Below are positions 30,721-41,616 of a DNA stretch of 60,204 nt, piece after piece (position 1 is the first letter of the stretch; each line of letters opens with the position of its first letter). The notes below the pieces were generated by a model that saw only the letters and a list, made by a program, of their open reading frames with translations, was not told where the DNA came from and ran no database searches. The translations under genes were made by a program, and so were the position numbers. Origin of the DNA: Thermoplasmata archaeon (GTDB lineage: Archaea > Thermoplasmatota > Thermoplasmata > Thermoplasmatales > Thermoplasmataceae); NCBI GenBank assembly GCA_021820405.1, contig JAKADQ010000003.1, positions 1 to 60,204 on the forward strand, in the 5' to 3' direction.

Positions 30721-31083
30721 GTGCAGGTGCAGGACATCGGTCCAACCTCTGTACAGCTCGAGAGACAGGCGTGGGATATCCTTGGAGACCTCAGCAAGAT
30801 CACAACTGTGGACCATCTTTTACTGCAGATGAGGAAGTTTTCCTGCACCCAGGGGGGACTATTCGGGCTTCAATGCAGTTCTCATAGGGGTGCAGGATCC
30901 AGATGCTACAGTAGTGTGATCAAGGAACGAGTGGAAATACTTCGGAAAGACGTATCGGACGATGCAAGGCCCGTAAGCGTCCTCTATCCCGTGGGCGTTG
31001 CACGTAAGGTTGGTCCCGGAAAGGTCAAGGACTTCATTAAGAATCAGAGAATGAAGGCTATGTCGGATAAACTTTTTTCATAG
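30721..31083 (+). pseudogene. Frameshifted relic of an ArdC-N-terminal-like (antirestriction/ssDNA-binding) gene
   Basis: Reading across frames gives ...WDILGDLSKITTVDHLLLQMRKF(fs)PAPRGDYSGFNAVLIGVQDPDATVV*SRNEWKYFGK(fs)VSDDARPVSVLYPVGVARKVG..., resembling the N.LLI..Q.PDAT.V...W...GR.V..G...I.IL.P pattern. Confidence 0.55.
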
Positions 31084-31145
31084 AGGACACTATCATTTTA
31101 CGGAACCACATGAAAAATTTATGTACTTTTATACTCTCCCTTTTC

Positions 31146-32600
31146 ATGTTTGCAGATAAATTGAAAAGGGTAAGGGAGGGGTTGACCTTTGATGATGTTC
31201 TGGTTTTACCAAGCAGGTCGCCCATAGAGCCCAGGGAGACCGATATAAAGAGCAGGTTTTCAAGAAATATCCGGTTAAATGTCCCGATTTCAAGCTCTCC
31301 AATGGATACCGTTACCGAGTGGGAGATGGCAGTAGGTATGTCACGAACGGGAGGCATTGGAATTGTTCACAGAAACATGTCAAGAAACGAAGAGGCAGCC
31401 ATGATCAGGAAGGTAAAAAGAGAAGAAACCCTGATCATAAGAAATGTGCACACCATTGATCCCGAAACACCCCTAATTGTCGCAAGAAATATAATGTCTG
31501 AAAAGAATATAGCGGGATTTCCGGTAGTCCACGGAGAAAAACTTGTAGGGATAGTTACTAAGAGAGATATTGAATTTGCGGATGGTGACAGGACAAAAAT
31601 AAGAGACATTATGACAAAGGACGTTGTGTTTGCAAAGGATGACATATCGCCAGAAGAGGCAAGAAAAATACTTTATGAGAACAGAATTGAGAAACTCCCA
31701 CTTGTGGATACCAATGGGAAGGTCGTTGGCCTGATAACTTCTAAGGATATTGTAACAAGGCAAAAATTTCCATATGCCACCAGAGATGAGGACGGACAGC
31801 TTATGGTTGGAGCAGCGGTTGGGCCATTTGATATTGACAGGGCAATTCTCATGGAAAAAGAGGGGGCAGATGTCATTGTGATAGATACCGCTCATGCTCA
31901 TAATGACAATGTTATTGAATCTCTGAAGAGGATGAGAAAACAGGTGGACGTTGACATTGTCGTCGGAAATATTGCCACTGAGCAGGCTGCCATTGATCTG
32001 ATATCATGCGATATAGACGGCCTGAAGGTCGGAATTGGCCCTGGTTCTATATGTACAACAAGGGTTGTTGCCGGTATCGGAGTACCTCAGATAACAGCAA
32101 TTTCTGATGCAGCTGATTATGCGAAGGAGCACAATGTTCCAATAATTGCAGATGGGGGAATCAGATTTTCGGGAGACATTGTTAAGGCAATCGCAGCAGG
32201 TGCTGAGTGCGTTATGTTGGGCTCACTTCTTGCAGGAACAGATGAGAGTCCTGGTGCAGAGATGATAATAAACGGAAGAAAGTATAAAACTTACAGGGGA
32301 ATGGGTTCCATTGGAGCTCTCTCAAAAGGATCTGACAGATATGGTAAATTCTCAGGAAGCAAATTTGTGGCAGAAGGAGTTGAAGGGGCGGTTCCATACA
32401 AAGGAAGGGTTGAAGAGGTTATCTATCAACTCAGCGGAGGAATAAGGGCCGGAATGGGCTATGCGGGATGTAAAAATATACATGAACTTAGAACTAAGAC
32501 CGACTTCATAAAGATAACAAACAGTGGACTGAGAGAGAGCCACCCCCACGATATAAGGGTAGTGTCTGAACCTCCAAACTACCAGATGTTTTCAAACTGA
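31146..32600 (+). CDS. guaB: Inosine-5'-monophosphate dehydrogenase
   Basis: [13 protein letters not shown], two CBS domains, [47 protein letters not shown]. Start placed at ATG 31146. Confidence 0.96.
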   Translation: MFADKLKRVREGLTFDDVLVLPSRSPIEPRETDIKSRFSRNIRLNVPISSSPMDTVTEWEMAVGMSRTGGIGIVHRNMSRNEEAAMIRKVKREETLIIRNVHTIDPETPLIVARNIMSEKNIAGFPVVHGEKLVGIVTKRDIEFADGDRTKIRDIMTKDVVFAKDDISPEEARKILYENRIEKLPLVDTNGKVVGLITSKDIVTRQKFPYATRDEDGQLMVGAAVGPFDIDRAILMEKEGADVIVIDTAHAHNDNVIESLKRMRKQVDVDIVVGNIATEQAAIDLISCDIDGLKVGIGPGSICTTRVVAGIGVPQITAISDAADYAKEHNVPIIADGGIRFSGDIVKAIAAGAECVMLGSLLAGTDESPGAEMIINGRKYKTYRGMGSIGALSKGSDRYGKFSGSKFVAEGVEGAVPYKGRVEEVIYQLSGGIRAGMGYAGCKNIHELRTKTDFIKITNSGLRESHPHDIRVVSEPPNYQMFSN

Positions 32601-32625
32601 TTTACGGATAAGATATAACAAAAAT

Positions 32626-33996
32626 CTATCTTTTATCATTTATTTTAAGTACCTCAAGTATTAAGGGTTTAAATGAATCTCCCCTGTCTTTAAGATTGAA
32701 CGGATACGCCTCCCTCCTTACAATTATATCCTCAGGAAAAATAGCACACTCATAATCCCTCTCGTATTCATAAAGATCCATTCCCACCAGATTCGGTCTC
32801 CTGTAATTTATCTCGGGCTTTCCCTTTACATTGATTTTTTTCCCGGAAACTTTCCCGTAGAGTTTTGCCACTTTTCTTGCGACGGATCTGTAATTGGTCA
32901 GCTTTCCCCCATAAATATTTATTATTTTGCCCTTAGATTTTATCACGAATCCCCTGGATATTGAGCCAGGATCATCGCTTTCTCCATAAAGTGGCCTGAT
33001 TCCTGCGTAAGCATATGTTATATCAGATTGACCTATCTCAGGATATATTCGCCTTGCACTTTCCAGTATGTATTCCACATCTTCACGATCCACTGCAAAA
33101 TCATCGGGAGACTTTACAAATCTATCTGTGGTTCCGATTATGGTCACTTCCCCTCTTGGAATTATAAACATCTGCCTCCTATCCAGATGCGATCTGAATA
33201 CGATTGAATCCTTACTGAGGATCTTCTCTGACGGAACAACTATGTGAATCCCTTTGCTTAGTTTCAATGACCCAGAAAAATTTGAATTTTCCATTTTTGA
33301 AATTTCACCTGCCCATGGACCCCCAGCGTTTATTACATATCTAGCAGGGATTATCTTTTCAAGCCCACGAATTCTATCGGTAAACTTTACAGAAACGGTG
33401 CCATTCGAATCTTCAATTTTTTCAACTTTACAGTAATTCAGGCAAATTGCACCCTCTCTTACGGCTGATACTATGTTGTAAATGACCATCTTGGTGTCGT
33501 CTGTCCATGCGTCCACATAATTGAAATATCCTCTGATTTTTTCGGACATTTCACCTTTATTTTTTACATACTTTGGAAATGATAATTTGCCACTCAATAT
33601 ATTGTAAACTAATATTCCAAGCCTTAATGTTGATTTTTTCCATGAATATTCATCTACTAATATTTTGAAATTCATTGGTCTGACTATATCTGTGTGCTTT
33701 AGAAGATAATTTCTTTCGCGAAGTAAATCTTTAACCTCTCCTATCTGGAAATTTGCAAGATACCTTATTCCACCATGTATGAGCTTGGAAGATCCCGAAC
33801 TTGTCCCAGAGGCAAAATCATTCATCTCAAAAAGCACACATTTTACACCGTTGCCAGAAAGGACATTTGCTATGCCGGCCCCGGTGATGCCTCCCCCAAT
33901 TATGGCTACATCAAAGACCTCTTCATTGCGATCAAATGAATCTATCCAGTCACAGCGCTTGTGAAAATCAAAATTGTCATTGTCAGGCATTACCAT
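32626..33996 (-). CDS. FAD-dependent glycerol-3-phosphate dehydrogenase
   Basis: FDVAIIGGGITGAGIANVLSGNG, SGTSSGSSKLIHGGIRYL, NAGGPWAGEI, TIIGTTDRF and YAYAGIRPLYGE. Confidence 0.92.
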   Translation of the reverse strand: MVMPDNDNFDFHKRCDWIDSFDRNEEVFDVAIIGGGITGAGIANVLSGNGVKCVLFEMNDFASGTSSGSSKLIHGGIRYLANFQIGEVKDLLRERNYLLKHTDIVRPMNFKILVDEYSWKKSTLRLGILVYNILSGKLSFPKYVKNKGEMSEKIRGYFNYVDAWTDDTKMVIYNIVSAVREGAICLNYCKVEKIEDSNGTVSVKFTDRIRGLEKIIPARYVINAGGPWAGEISKMENSNFSGSLKLSKGIHIVVPSEKILSKDSIVFRSHLDRRQMFIIPRGEVTIIGTTDRFVKSPDDFAVDREDVEYILESARRIYPEIGQSDITYAYAGIRPLYGESDDPGSISRGFVIKSKGKIINIYGGKLTNYRSVARKVAKLYGKVSGKKINVKGKPEINYRRPNLVGMDLYEYERDYECAIFPEDIIVRREAYPFNLKDRGDSFKPLILEVLKINDKR

Positions 33997-34191
33997 TACG
34001 ATGAAATCTCAATTGATCTTATTATCTTACCTGACATGATTGCATATAACGATGATGGTTTCATAATACTGAGGAGGAAATTTTTTGGCCCCCTCCTAAA
34101 ATGATATTTGTGCAAGAACACTAAAGATGAGTGCACAGCGTTTGATTTTCCTATGAAAACAATATTTATGACCTGTCCTATACAGTGAAAC

Positions 34192-34908
34192 ATGAAATTT
34201 AGAATGATAGGGCACAGGGGTAATCCATCGCAAAATCCAGAAAATACAATCGTTTCCTTTATCAGCGCGAGGAATTGTGGAGTCTATGGGATTGAAACAG
34301 ACATACAGATTACTGCCGATCAAAAAATTGTAATTTTTCATGATGAGGATTTGAAAAGGCTCACTGGGATGAGGGGCAAGATTTCTGATTTTCCCCTCTC
34401 AGAACTTAAGGAAATAAATGTTCTCGACTCAGCCCAGAAGATACCTACCCTTGAGGAATTTCTTGAGTCCACTGGCGATGTTACAAAATATATAGAACTC
34501 AAGACAAGAAACGAAAAAGCGGAAAGAATCAACGATGGCCTGGAAAAACGCCTTCATGAATATTTTAAGGGCAACTATTCAGATAATATATATTTTATAT
34601 CCTTCGATGTTGAAGCCATAAGAAAAATGAAAGAGTATGATAAGAGGTATAGAGTTGGTCTGGACATAGGAAATGAGACTTCATTCATCTGGGACAGCAT
34701 GCTTAAGGATCATATTCCCGAATTTCTTGATCTTGTGATTCCCCAGTATGACATCATAAAGAAGGAGACAAGGGATCTTGAAAAGTATGCTGAGAAAATA
34801 ATCCCATGGGTAATAAATTCATCAACGGATCTAGAAAAATTAGAAGAAATGGGGATTTACTCCTTCATGACTGATACCCCGTGTAGCATGAAAAATTTTA
34901 TAGAATAA
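34192..34908 (+). CDS. Glycerophosphodiester phosphodiesterase
   Basis: MIGHRGNPSQNPENTIVSFISA, GIETDIQITADQKIVIFHDEDLKRLTG and PTLEEFLE. Confidence 0.94.
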   Translation: MKFRMIGHRGNPSQNPENTIVSFISARNCGVYGIETDIQITADQKIVIFHDEDLKRLTGMRGKISDFPLSELKEINVLDSAQKIPTLEEFLESTGDVTKYIELKTRNEKAERINDGLEKRLHEYFKGNYSDNIYFISFDVEAIRKMKEYDKRYRVGLDIGNETSFIWDSMLKDHIPEFLDLVIPQYDIIKKETRDLEKYAEKIIPWVINSSTDLEKLEEMGIYSFMTDTPCSMKNFIE

Positions 34909-34911
34909 ATT

Positions 34912-37614
34912 TTAGGATTTGTCCTTTGCATTATCTTTCAGGGCTGCTCTTGCGGCTGAAAGCCTTGCTATGGGGATTCTGAATGGGGACGCTGATACAT
35001 AATTAAGGCCAATTCTATGGCAGAACTCAACAGTCTCGGGATCTCCTCCCTGTTCGCCGCATATGCCTACCTCAAGTGATCTGTTTCCTCTTCTGCCCTT
35101 TTCTACGGCCATCTTCATTAGTTCACCGACACCATCGAAATCAACTGTCCTGAATGGATCGCCCGGAAGGATGCCCTCTTCGAGATACTTGGCCATAAAT
35201 TTGCCTTCTGCATCATCCCTGCTGTATCCAAAGGTCATCTGTGTGAGGTCGTTTGTACCAAAGGAAAAGAAGTCCGCATATTTTCCAATCTTATCTGCCG
35301 TTACGCATGCCCTGGGGATCTCTATCATTGTTCCGAACTTGTAGTCCACCTTTCTGTGCCCCATGGTGTTTATTGCCACCTTTTCGAGCCTTTCCCTGAG
35401 TATGGCCAGCTCTCTGTCAGTACCAACCAGAGGTATCATGATCTCCGGAAATATCTGCTTCTTTTCAGACATGACATTGAGTGATGCGCGAATGATTGCC
35501 TCCACCTGCATTTCATATATCTCCGGAAAAACAATGCCCAGCCTGCATCCTCTGAATCCCAACATAGGATTGAACTCTTCCAATGATTTTATGGTTTCAA
35601 GCATTTCTGTCTCACTTGAAATCTTCGATAAAATGTCGTCCATCTCCTTTGAATCAGAAATATTTCTAAGCCTCAACTTCATGGAGTGAATTGAATTCAT
35701 CACTTCCTCCTTGTCCGGAAGGAATTCATGTAGTGGTGGATCCAGCAGCCTTATTATAACCGGGAAACCTTCCATTGTCCTGAAGAATTCCGTAAAGTCA
35801 TGAATCTGCATCGGAAGCAACTTGCTGAGAAATAATTTTCTGTCTTCCAGCGTTTTGCTCATTATCATAGCCCTCATAATTCCAATTCTCTCACCCCCTA
35901 GGAACATTCTTTCGGTTCTTGCCAGGCCTATTCCTTCTGCCCCGTTCTTCCTTGCCATTATTGCCTCTTCGGGTGTATTCGCATTGGCTCTGACACCAAT
36001 TTTTCTAAAACTGTCAGCCCATGATAGGAGCTTATCAATATGGGTTCCGGACTGTGCCTCCTCCAGTTCTGTGGTTCCTAAAATGAATACGCCATCGGTA
36101 CCATCTACGGTAATTATATCCCCTTCACTAAGAATGGTTTCTCCAATGGTAAGTGACCTTTCCCTGACATTTACATTCATGGATTCAACACCAACAACTG
36201 CAGGCTTACCCATTGCCCTTGCTACAACGGCCGCATGGGATGTCATGCCACCCTTTTGGGTGAGGAACCCTTCCGATACAGACATGCCACGAACATCATC
36301 AGCAGTGGTTTCCGGCCTTACAAGAATGACCTTTTTCCTTTCCTTTGCCAATTCCACGGCCCGATCAGATGAAAAAACGATCGCACCGATTGCGGCTCCA
36401 GGGGATGCAGCCAAGCCCCGTCCCAGTATTTTTTCCCTTCCTGTTTTTTTCACTTGAGGATGGAAAAGTATATCGAGTGTGGATGGTGTTACACGCATTA
36501 TTGCCTCCTCTTTGGTTATCAAACCTTCCTCGGCCATCTCCACTGCTATCCTTACAGTCGCCTTCGCGCTCCTCTTCCCACTTCTAGTTTGGAGCATATA
36601 GAATTTGCCCTTTTCAATTGTAAACTCCATATCCTGCATATCTCTGTAATGCTTTTCCAGAATCTCTGCACTTTTGACAAATTCTCTGTATGCTTCGGGC
36701 AATATCTTTTCCATTTCTGAGATTTTTTTGGGCGTTCTGATGCCTGCCACAACGTCCTCCCCTTGTGCATTTTGAAGAAATTCACCGAATAGTACCCTTT
36801 CACCAGTATTTGGATCCCTGGTAAATGCAACTCCGGTGGCAGAATCCTCCCCCATATTTCCAAAAACCATAGATACAATGTTTACTGCTGTTCCAAGGGT
36901 ATCCGGAATCTGGTTTATCTCCCTGTAAACCTTTGCCCTTGGCGAGTTCCATGAATTAAAAACGGCTTCTATTGCAAGAGTTAACTGTTTTAATGGATCC
37001 TGTGGAAATTCCTTACCCTCTGACTTATACACCTGATCGAATTTCCTGTTTATCTCCTCCATCTCTGATTCATTCAGTTCTATATCCTCTTTCTTCCCGG
37101 TTCTTTCCTTAATACTTCTGATCTCCTCCTCAAACTTTTCATGTTCAATGTTCATTACCACAGTACCAAACATCTGTTTGAGCCTTCTGTATGAATCCAA
37201 TGCGAATCTCTTATTTTTCGATGAATTGATCAGCCCCTTTATTGTTGAATCATTCAAGCCGACATTCAATATTGTATCCATCATTCCGGGCATACTGATT
37301 GGAGCCCCCGATCTTACTGATACCAGGAGGGGATTCAAATCGCTCCCTAATTTCTTTCCGGTTTCCTCTTCCACTTTGGATAAAGATTTCATCACAGACT
37401 CCATCATCCCCTCTGGAAACTTCCCGGATTTCTGGTACAGGATGCATGCCTCAGTAGTTATGGTAAAGCCAGGTGGTACAGAAAGGCCTATTCTTCTCAT
37501 TTCTGCCAGGCCGGCACCCTTTCCCCCAAGGAGTCCCGCCATATCCTTATTTCCTTCTTCAAACATATATACAAGTTTTTTTGTTGCTGTCACATTTGAT
37601 TTATCAGGATGCAT
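34912..37614 (-). CDS. ppdK: Pyruvate, phosphate dikinase
   Basis: GGKGAGLAEM, VSVRSGAPISMPGMMDTILNVGLND, TQKGGMTSHAAVVARAMGKPAVVG, FGTNDLTQMTFGYSRDDA and GICGEQGGDP. Confidence 0.97.
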   Translation of the reverse strand: MHPDKSNVTATKKLVYMFEEGNKDMAGLLGGKGAGLAEMRRIGLSVPPGFTITTEACILYQKSGKFPEGMMESVMKSLSKVEEETGKKLGSDLNPLLVSVRSGAPISMPGMMDTILNVGLNDSTIKGLINSSKNKRFALDSYRRLKQMFGTVVMNIEHEKFEEEIRSIKERTGKKEDIELNESEMEEINRKFDQVYKSEGKEFPQDPLKQLTLAIEAVFNSWNSPRAKVYREINQIPDTLGTAVNIVSMVFGNMGEDSATGVAFTRDPNTGERVLFGEFLQNAQGEDVVAGIRTPKKISEMEKILPEAYREFVKSAEILEKHYRDMQDMEFTIEKGKFYMLQTRSGKRSAKATVRIAVEMAEEGLITKEEAIMRVTPSTLDILFHPQVKKTGREKILGRGLAASPGAAIGAIVFSSDRAVELAKERKKVILVRPETTADDVRGMSVSEGFLTQKGGMTSHAAVVARAMGKPAVVGVESMNVNVRERSLTIGETILSEGDIITVDGTDGVFILGTTELEEAQSGTHIDKLLSWADSFRKIGVRANANTPEEAIMARKNGAEGIGLARTERMFLGGERIGIMRAMIMSKTLEDRKLFLSKLLPMQIHDFTEFFRTMEGFPVIIRLLDPPLHEFLPDKEEVMNSIHSMKLRLRNISDSKEMDDILSKISSETEMLETIKSLEEFNPMLGFRGCRLGIVFPEIYEMQVEAIIRASLNVMSEKKQIFPEIMIPLVGTDRELAILRERLEKVAINTMGHRKVDYKFGTMIEIPRACVTADKIGKYADFFSFGTNDLTQMTFGYSRDDAEGKFMAKYLEEGILPGDPFRTVDFDGVGELMKMAVEKGRRGNRSLEVGICGEQGGDPETVEFCHRIGLNYVSASPFRIPIARLSAARAALKDNAKDKS

Positions 37615-37735
37615 ATAAAAAGATTATTCATAGACAATATAGACCACGACGAAATTCGGCATGAATTTTGATTTACCCTGTATGGATTAAAAATAAATGT
37701 GAATATTTTATCTGATGGCGCAATAAGGTTTTTAT

Positions 37736-38443
37736 ATGAATAGGTTCTTTGTTGAGACAAGTAAAGGAAGAATTTCATATTTAAAAAAAGATGGAAAACC
37801 CGCAATTATACTGCTTCATGGTATGGGTGGCATGGGAAACAACTTCTTGAAGATCGCTCCATGTGTGGACAAGAATTACGGTTTAATATTTCCAGATCTT
37901 CTTGGCCACGGAAAATCTTACATTCCGCCAGATATCTCTGTGGAGATACAGGCGGATGCATTACAAGAATTTATTGAGAAGACAGGAATTGAAGAATATT
38001 ATATCGGTGGAAATTCCTATGGCGGATGGGTCAGCCTTTATCATGAATATAAATATGGTGGGAGCCTTGGATTAATTCTCATAAGCAGTGCCGGAACAAA
38101 TCCAACTGTAAGTGAATATGGGGGAGAGAATGAGGATCAATTTATTGAAAGAATTATGAGGATGAACCCGAACAACAATGAAGATGCAATCAGAAACATG
38201 TTGAGAAACAATGCTAACGGAAACTTCAAAATAACACAAGGCATCATGGAAAAGTTGCATAAAAGAACGCTGATAATATGGGGTGAAAGAGACAGGATGA
38301 TACCAATCTCATATGGAAATATTTTACATGAGGGGATAAAAAACTCAGAAATGCATATAATAAAGGATGGAGGTCACACTACTCAGGTTTCCCATCCGGA
38401 AGAAGTGTGTTTACTCATAAATGATTTCCTTAGAAGGAAATGA
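37736..38443 (+). CDS. Alpha/beta hydrolase
   Basis: ILLHGMGGMGNNF, FPDLLGHGKS, nucleophile elbow GGNSYGGWV, WGERDRMIP and GGHTTQVSHPE. Confidence 0.92.
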   Translation: MNRFFVETSKGRISYLKKDGKPAIILLHGMGGMGNNFLKIAPCVDKNYGLIFPDLLGHGKSYIPPDISVEIQADALQEFIEKTGIEEYYIGGNSYGGWVSLYHEYKYGGSLGLILISSAGTNPTVSEYGGENEDQFIERIMRMNPNNNEDAIRNMLRNNANGNFKITQGIMEKLHKRTLIIWGERDRMIPISYGNILHEGIKNSEMHIIKDGGHTTQVSHPEEVCLLINDFLRRK

Positions 38444-39169
38444 GTAATAACCAGGATCTTCGATTTTTCTCTGCTCTCTCTTCTTATCCACGTTTCCATC
38501 GGAATATTCACAGGTGAATTTGTCCATGTTCAATGCTTCTAATTTTAATACACGAACTCCATTATTTTCCTCATACGTGTCAACAAATATTGAATCACCT
38601 TCAAAATTTGCATTATTGGAATTAACTGATATAACACTGATCCTGTTTTCCAGAGCTCTGGACTGAATATAAAGGTGCCATTCCTGATGAAAGTCCTTCC
38701 TTATTAAGGATGGATTTATCAACAGGGTTGCGCCCTTCAATGCACTTATTTTTGCGTAGAATGGGAAATCTATATCATAGCATATTGGAACTGAAAATGT
38801 TATCACAGGCGTTCGGAATATGTTAATAATCCTGCCTTTTTCAACCCAGCCTCTCTCCCTATCGAATGGAACGATTTTATCCTGGAACCCAATGATCTTC
38901 CCATTCATAAATACGTAAGATCTGTTAAAAATGCCCTTATCGGTCTTCTCAAGGACAGATCCAGCAACTAAAATTCTGCCCTTTGAAATGCCACTCAACA
39001 TTTTTGAGGCTCTCGATTGGGGAAATTCGTGAAACGTATCCACAATAAACCTTTCGGGAAACACCACTATATCGAGATCATCATAGTTTTGCTCTCCCAG
39101 CTTTTCAAGCATTTCTTCCTCTTCCAGAGGGCCTATCTGGAACCCTCCTATTCTGATTCTGGTACTCAT
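38411..39169 (-). CDS. Carbon-nitrogen hydrolase (nitrilase superfamily)
   Basis: VVFPERF, KIVPFDRE and VPICYDIDFPFYAKISALKGATLLINPSL. Confidence 0.88.
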   Translation of the reverse strand: MSTRIRIGGFQIGPLEEEEMLEKLGEQNYDDLDIVVFPERFIVDTFHEFPQSRASKMLSGISKGRILVAGSVLEKTDKGIFNRSYVFMNGKIIGFQDKIVPFDRERGWVEKGRIINIFRTPVITFSVPICYDIDFPFYAKISALKGATLLINPSLIRKDFHQEWHLYIQSRALENRISVISVNSNNANFEGDSIFVDTYEENNGVRVLKLEALNMDKFTCEYSDGNVDKKREQRKIEDPGYYSFPSKEIIYE

Positions 39170-40341
39170 TAAGTTTGCATCTCCCTTATTATAAAATCTG
39201 CCAGTTCTATCTTATTCATTATCTTGTTCATAATTCTTTCCCTTCCCTTGAAGATAGAATATCTGTTTGTCGATTCCCGGAATGGATCATCCGATACAAG
39301 ATTCAGTATTGTAATATAGTCTATGTCAGAATCTGGGGTGAAATCCTCATCTCCAAGCTTAAATCGAATTATTCTAGGTTTCTTTTTCCATGATCTGGTT
39401 TTTTCCAGAATAGCATTAACAAGTTTTTCTCTTGGCTCAAGATTTATTGTTAATTCAGAAGTGCTCTGGATCTTTTTCTTATAAGCTTCAAATTTGAAAT
39501 CAGAAAGTGCCGCTGGGATAATAATGTAATCGAATTGCTCTTTTTCAAGAATTCCAACTGTTTTTGAATAAAAATCTTCAACATCACATGCCTTGATCCA
39601 CTCACAATACAGAGGTATCCTGTAAATGGAATTTCCAAGATATACAATTCTATGAAAACCGCTTCTCTTTGCAGCCCTCGCGAGAGAAATGCCGGTAAAG
39701 CCTGAACTTCGATTTGATAGGCTCCTAACAGGATCGATTTTCACTTCACTCATTCCGGAAATTATGAGAACCGACTTTTGATTCTCTTCCTTCTGAAGAA
39801 TCGTGTCAATAATCTCTTCTGACCACATTATCTTGGCCTTCCCATCTTCTATCCTTGGCTCCACAACACTGACACCGACCTCTTTCAGAATTTTCAAATT
39901 TCTTGTAATAATGGGATTTCTGTACATTTCAAGATGCATCGCCGGGACAATTACAATGGGAATCTTCATCCCAAGTGCATTGGAGAAGAAAGTTTCAGAA
40001 ACACCGTCTGCTATTCCGTTTGCTATCTTTCCAATCTGGTTATATGTTGCTGGGCACATCAAGAGAACGTTTCTTTTATCCCTATTTTCAAGAAGCGTTA
40101 TATGTTCCATCTTCCCGGTGAGTTCTCTTATGACGGGATTGCCCGATGCCCATTCCAATGCCTGCTCGCCTATCATCTTTTCCGCTGATTGAGAAAGTAT
40201 ACAATGGACTTCAGCGCCCTCCCTCCTGAGATCACGAACAATATCCGGAGTTCTATAGGATGATATGCTACCGCCTATAGAAATAAAAATTCTGTATCCG
40301 TCCAATAAATTATAGGAATTATTTATCTGTATATGCCCCAC
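39169..40341 (-). CDS. coaBC: Bifunctional phosphopantothenoylcysteine decarboxylase/phosphopantothenate-cysteine ligase
   Basis: ISIGGSISSYRTPDIVRDLRREGAEV, CPATYNQIGKIANGIADG, VPAMHLEMYRNPI, VRSLSNRSSGFTGISLARAA and AALSDFKF. Confidence 0.92.
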   Translation of the reverse strand: MGHIQINNSYNLLDGYRIFISIGGSISSYRTPDIVRDLRREGAEVHCILSQSAEKMIGEQALEWASGNPVIRELTGKMEHITLLENRDKRNVLLMCPATYNQIGKIANGIADGVSETFFSNALGMKIPIVIVPAMHLEMYRNPIITRNLKILKEVGVSVVEPRIEDGKAKIMWSEEIIDTILQKEENQKSVLIISGMSEVKIDPVRSLSNRSSGFTGISLARAAKRSGFHRIVYLGNSIYRIPLYCEWIKACDVEDFYSKTVGILEKEQFDYIIIPAALSDFKFEAYKKKIQSTSELTINLEPREKLVNAILEKTRSWKKKPRIIRFKLGDEDFTPDSDIDYITILNLVSDDPFRESTNRYSIFKGRERIMNKIMNKIELADFIIREMQT

Positions 40342-40721
40342 ACCCCATTTGCCACAGCTGTATTTTCACCCTCATCATTGTACATATTCAAGTGAATAAA
40401 TGCATGAGTTTTGCCGTGGGATTTTGATTCTGAAATGATCCTGGCATAATTTCCTGAAAGAGATCGCATAAAATTTGTATTCAATGAAATTGTAAAACCA
40501 TTAATCACACCATCTATAGTAAATATGGTGAGGGCACCCGCTATATCAAATAGTCCAAGAATCACACCACCATTTACAATTTCCCCCATTCTTAGCATAT
40601 CCTCCTTGATGGCAACCCTTAGATCAATATATCCCTCCTTTACTTGGTTTAACTCCATTTTAAATCGCTTCATGAAATTATCCGTATTCATCAATGCCTG
40701 AAGTCGTTGTTCTCTCTCCAT
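40323..40721 (-). CDS. PaaI-type hotdog thioesterase
   Basis: NGGVILGLFDIAGALTIFT...TISLNTNFMRSL hotdog pattern. Confidence 0.8.
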   Translation of the reverse strand: MEREQRLQALMNTDNFMKRFKMELNQVKEGYIDLRVAIKEDMLRMGEIVNGGVILGLFDIAGALTIFTIDGVINGFTISLNTNFMRSLSGNYARIISESKSHGKTHAFIHLNMYNDEGENTAVANGVWGIYR

Positions 40722-40824
40722 AGCATGACAATTTTCCTCTTTATATAATATCTTTTAATGCGTAACCCATAAAATTAAATTTGTGAGGAAAATTAGTTTT
40801 GAAATATAATAAAATGCTAATTAT

Positions 40825-41616
40825 ATGTGTAAAATAACTGCTAAAAAGAGGAAAACAATATTAATAATTGTGATATATTTAGCTATGGAAACTACAACAT
40901 CCAGACTTGAGAAAGTCGCCGAGATGTTGAAACTGTTCGGGCTTTCTGCATATGAGGCCCAGGGTTTCTCAGCCCTCGTGTATCATGGTGTTGCCAATGC
41001 AGACGAAATAGCTGATACCGCAAAAATTCCAAGAACTTCGGCGTACAAGGTAATGGAATCCCTTGTGGAAAAAGGCTACGCAAAGGAAACTGAAGGGAGG
41101 CCAAAAATGTTTAAGCCTGAAGATCTTGAAACTCTCAGAAAAAGGATCGATATGAGGGTTCAGGAGCTGTTCTCTGAGATGAGAATGATGCAGGAAGAGT
41201 TGCCTTCAAAGGGAGATCCTCAGCTTGTATACACCATATATGGAAGAACAAGGGTAATGAATAAAATATCTGAGATGATAAATCTCGCTGAAAGCGAACT
41301 CTACATCTGCACACCTATGGTAAAGGAGATGAGACTTGAAATGAAAAAGAATATAGAAAATGCCTTGAGAAGAGGAGTGAAGGTTATATTTGTAACCCCA
41401 CCAAATAAGAGAGTACCACCAAACGTCCAGACATTCAGAAAGGATGGATTAATTGCCACAGATATAGTTTCAGACAGGACAAGGGCCCTATTAGCAGGTC
41501 CCGATCTCAACGCATGCGGTTATACCGACAACCCGGCCCTTGCAATGCATGTGTATCAGTTTGTTCAGATGATCATTGATAGCAGTGATTTCCATATCTC
41601 CGGTGGTATAGAATGA
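40825..41616 (+). CDS. TrmB-family transcriptional regulator
   Basis: EMLKLFGLSAYEAQGFSALVYHGVANADEIADTAKIPRTSAYKVMESLVEKGYA helix-turn-helix. True start may be the ATG at 40885. Confidence 0.9.
   Translation: MCKITAKKRKTILIIVIYLAMETTTSRLEKVAEMLKLFGLSAYEAQGFSALVYHGVANADEIADTAKIPRTSAYKVMESLVEKGYAKETEGRPKMFKPEDLETLRKRIDMRVQELFSEMRMMQEELPSKGDPQLVYTIYGRTRVMNKISEMINLAESELYICTPMVKEMRLEMKKNIENALRRGVKVIFVTPPNKRVPPNVQTFRKDGLIATDIVSDRTRALLAGPDLNACGYTDNPALAMHVYQFVQMIIDSSDFHISGGIE

Noticed and set aside
35822-36457. 211-aa plus-strand ORF antisense to ppdK
   Set aside because: Antisense shadow of a strongly conserved gene; hydrophobic low-complexity translation typical of such shadows.
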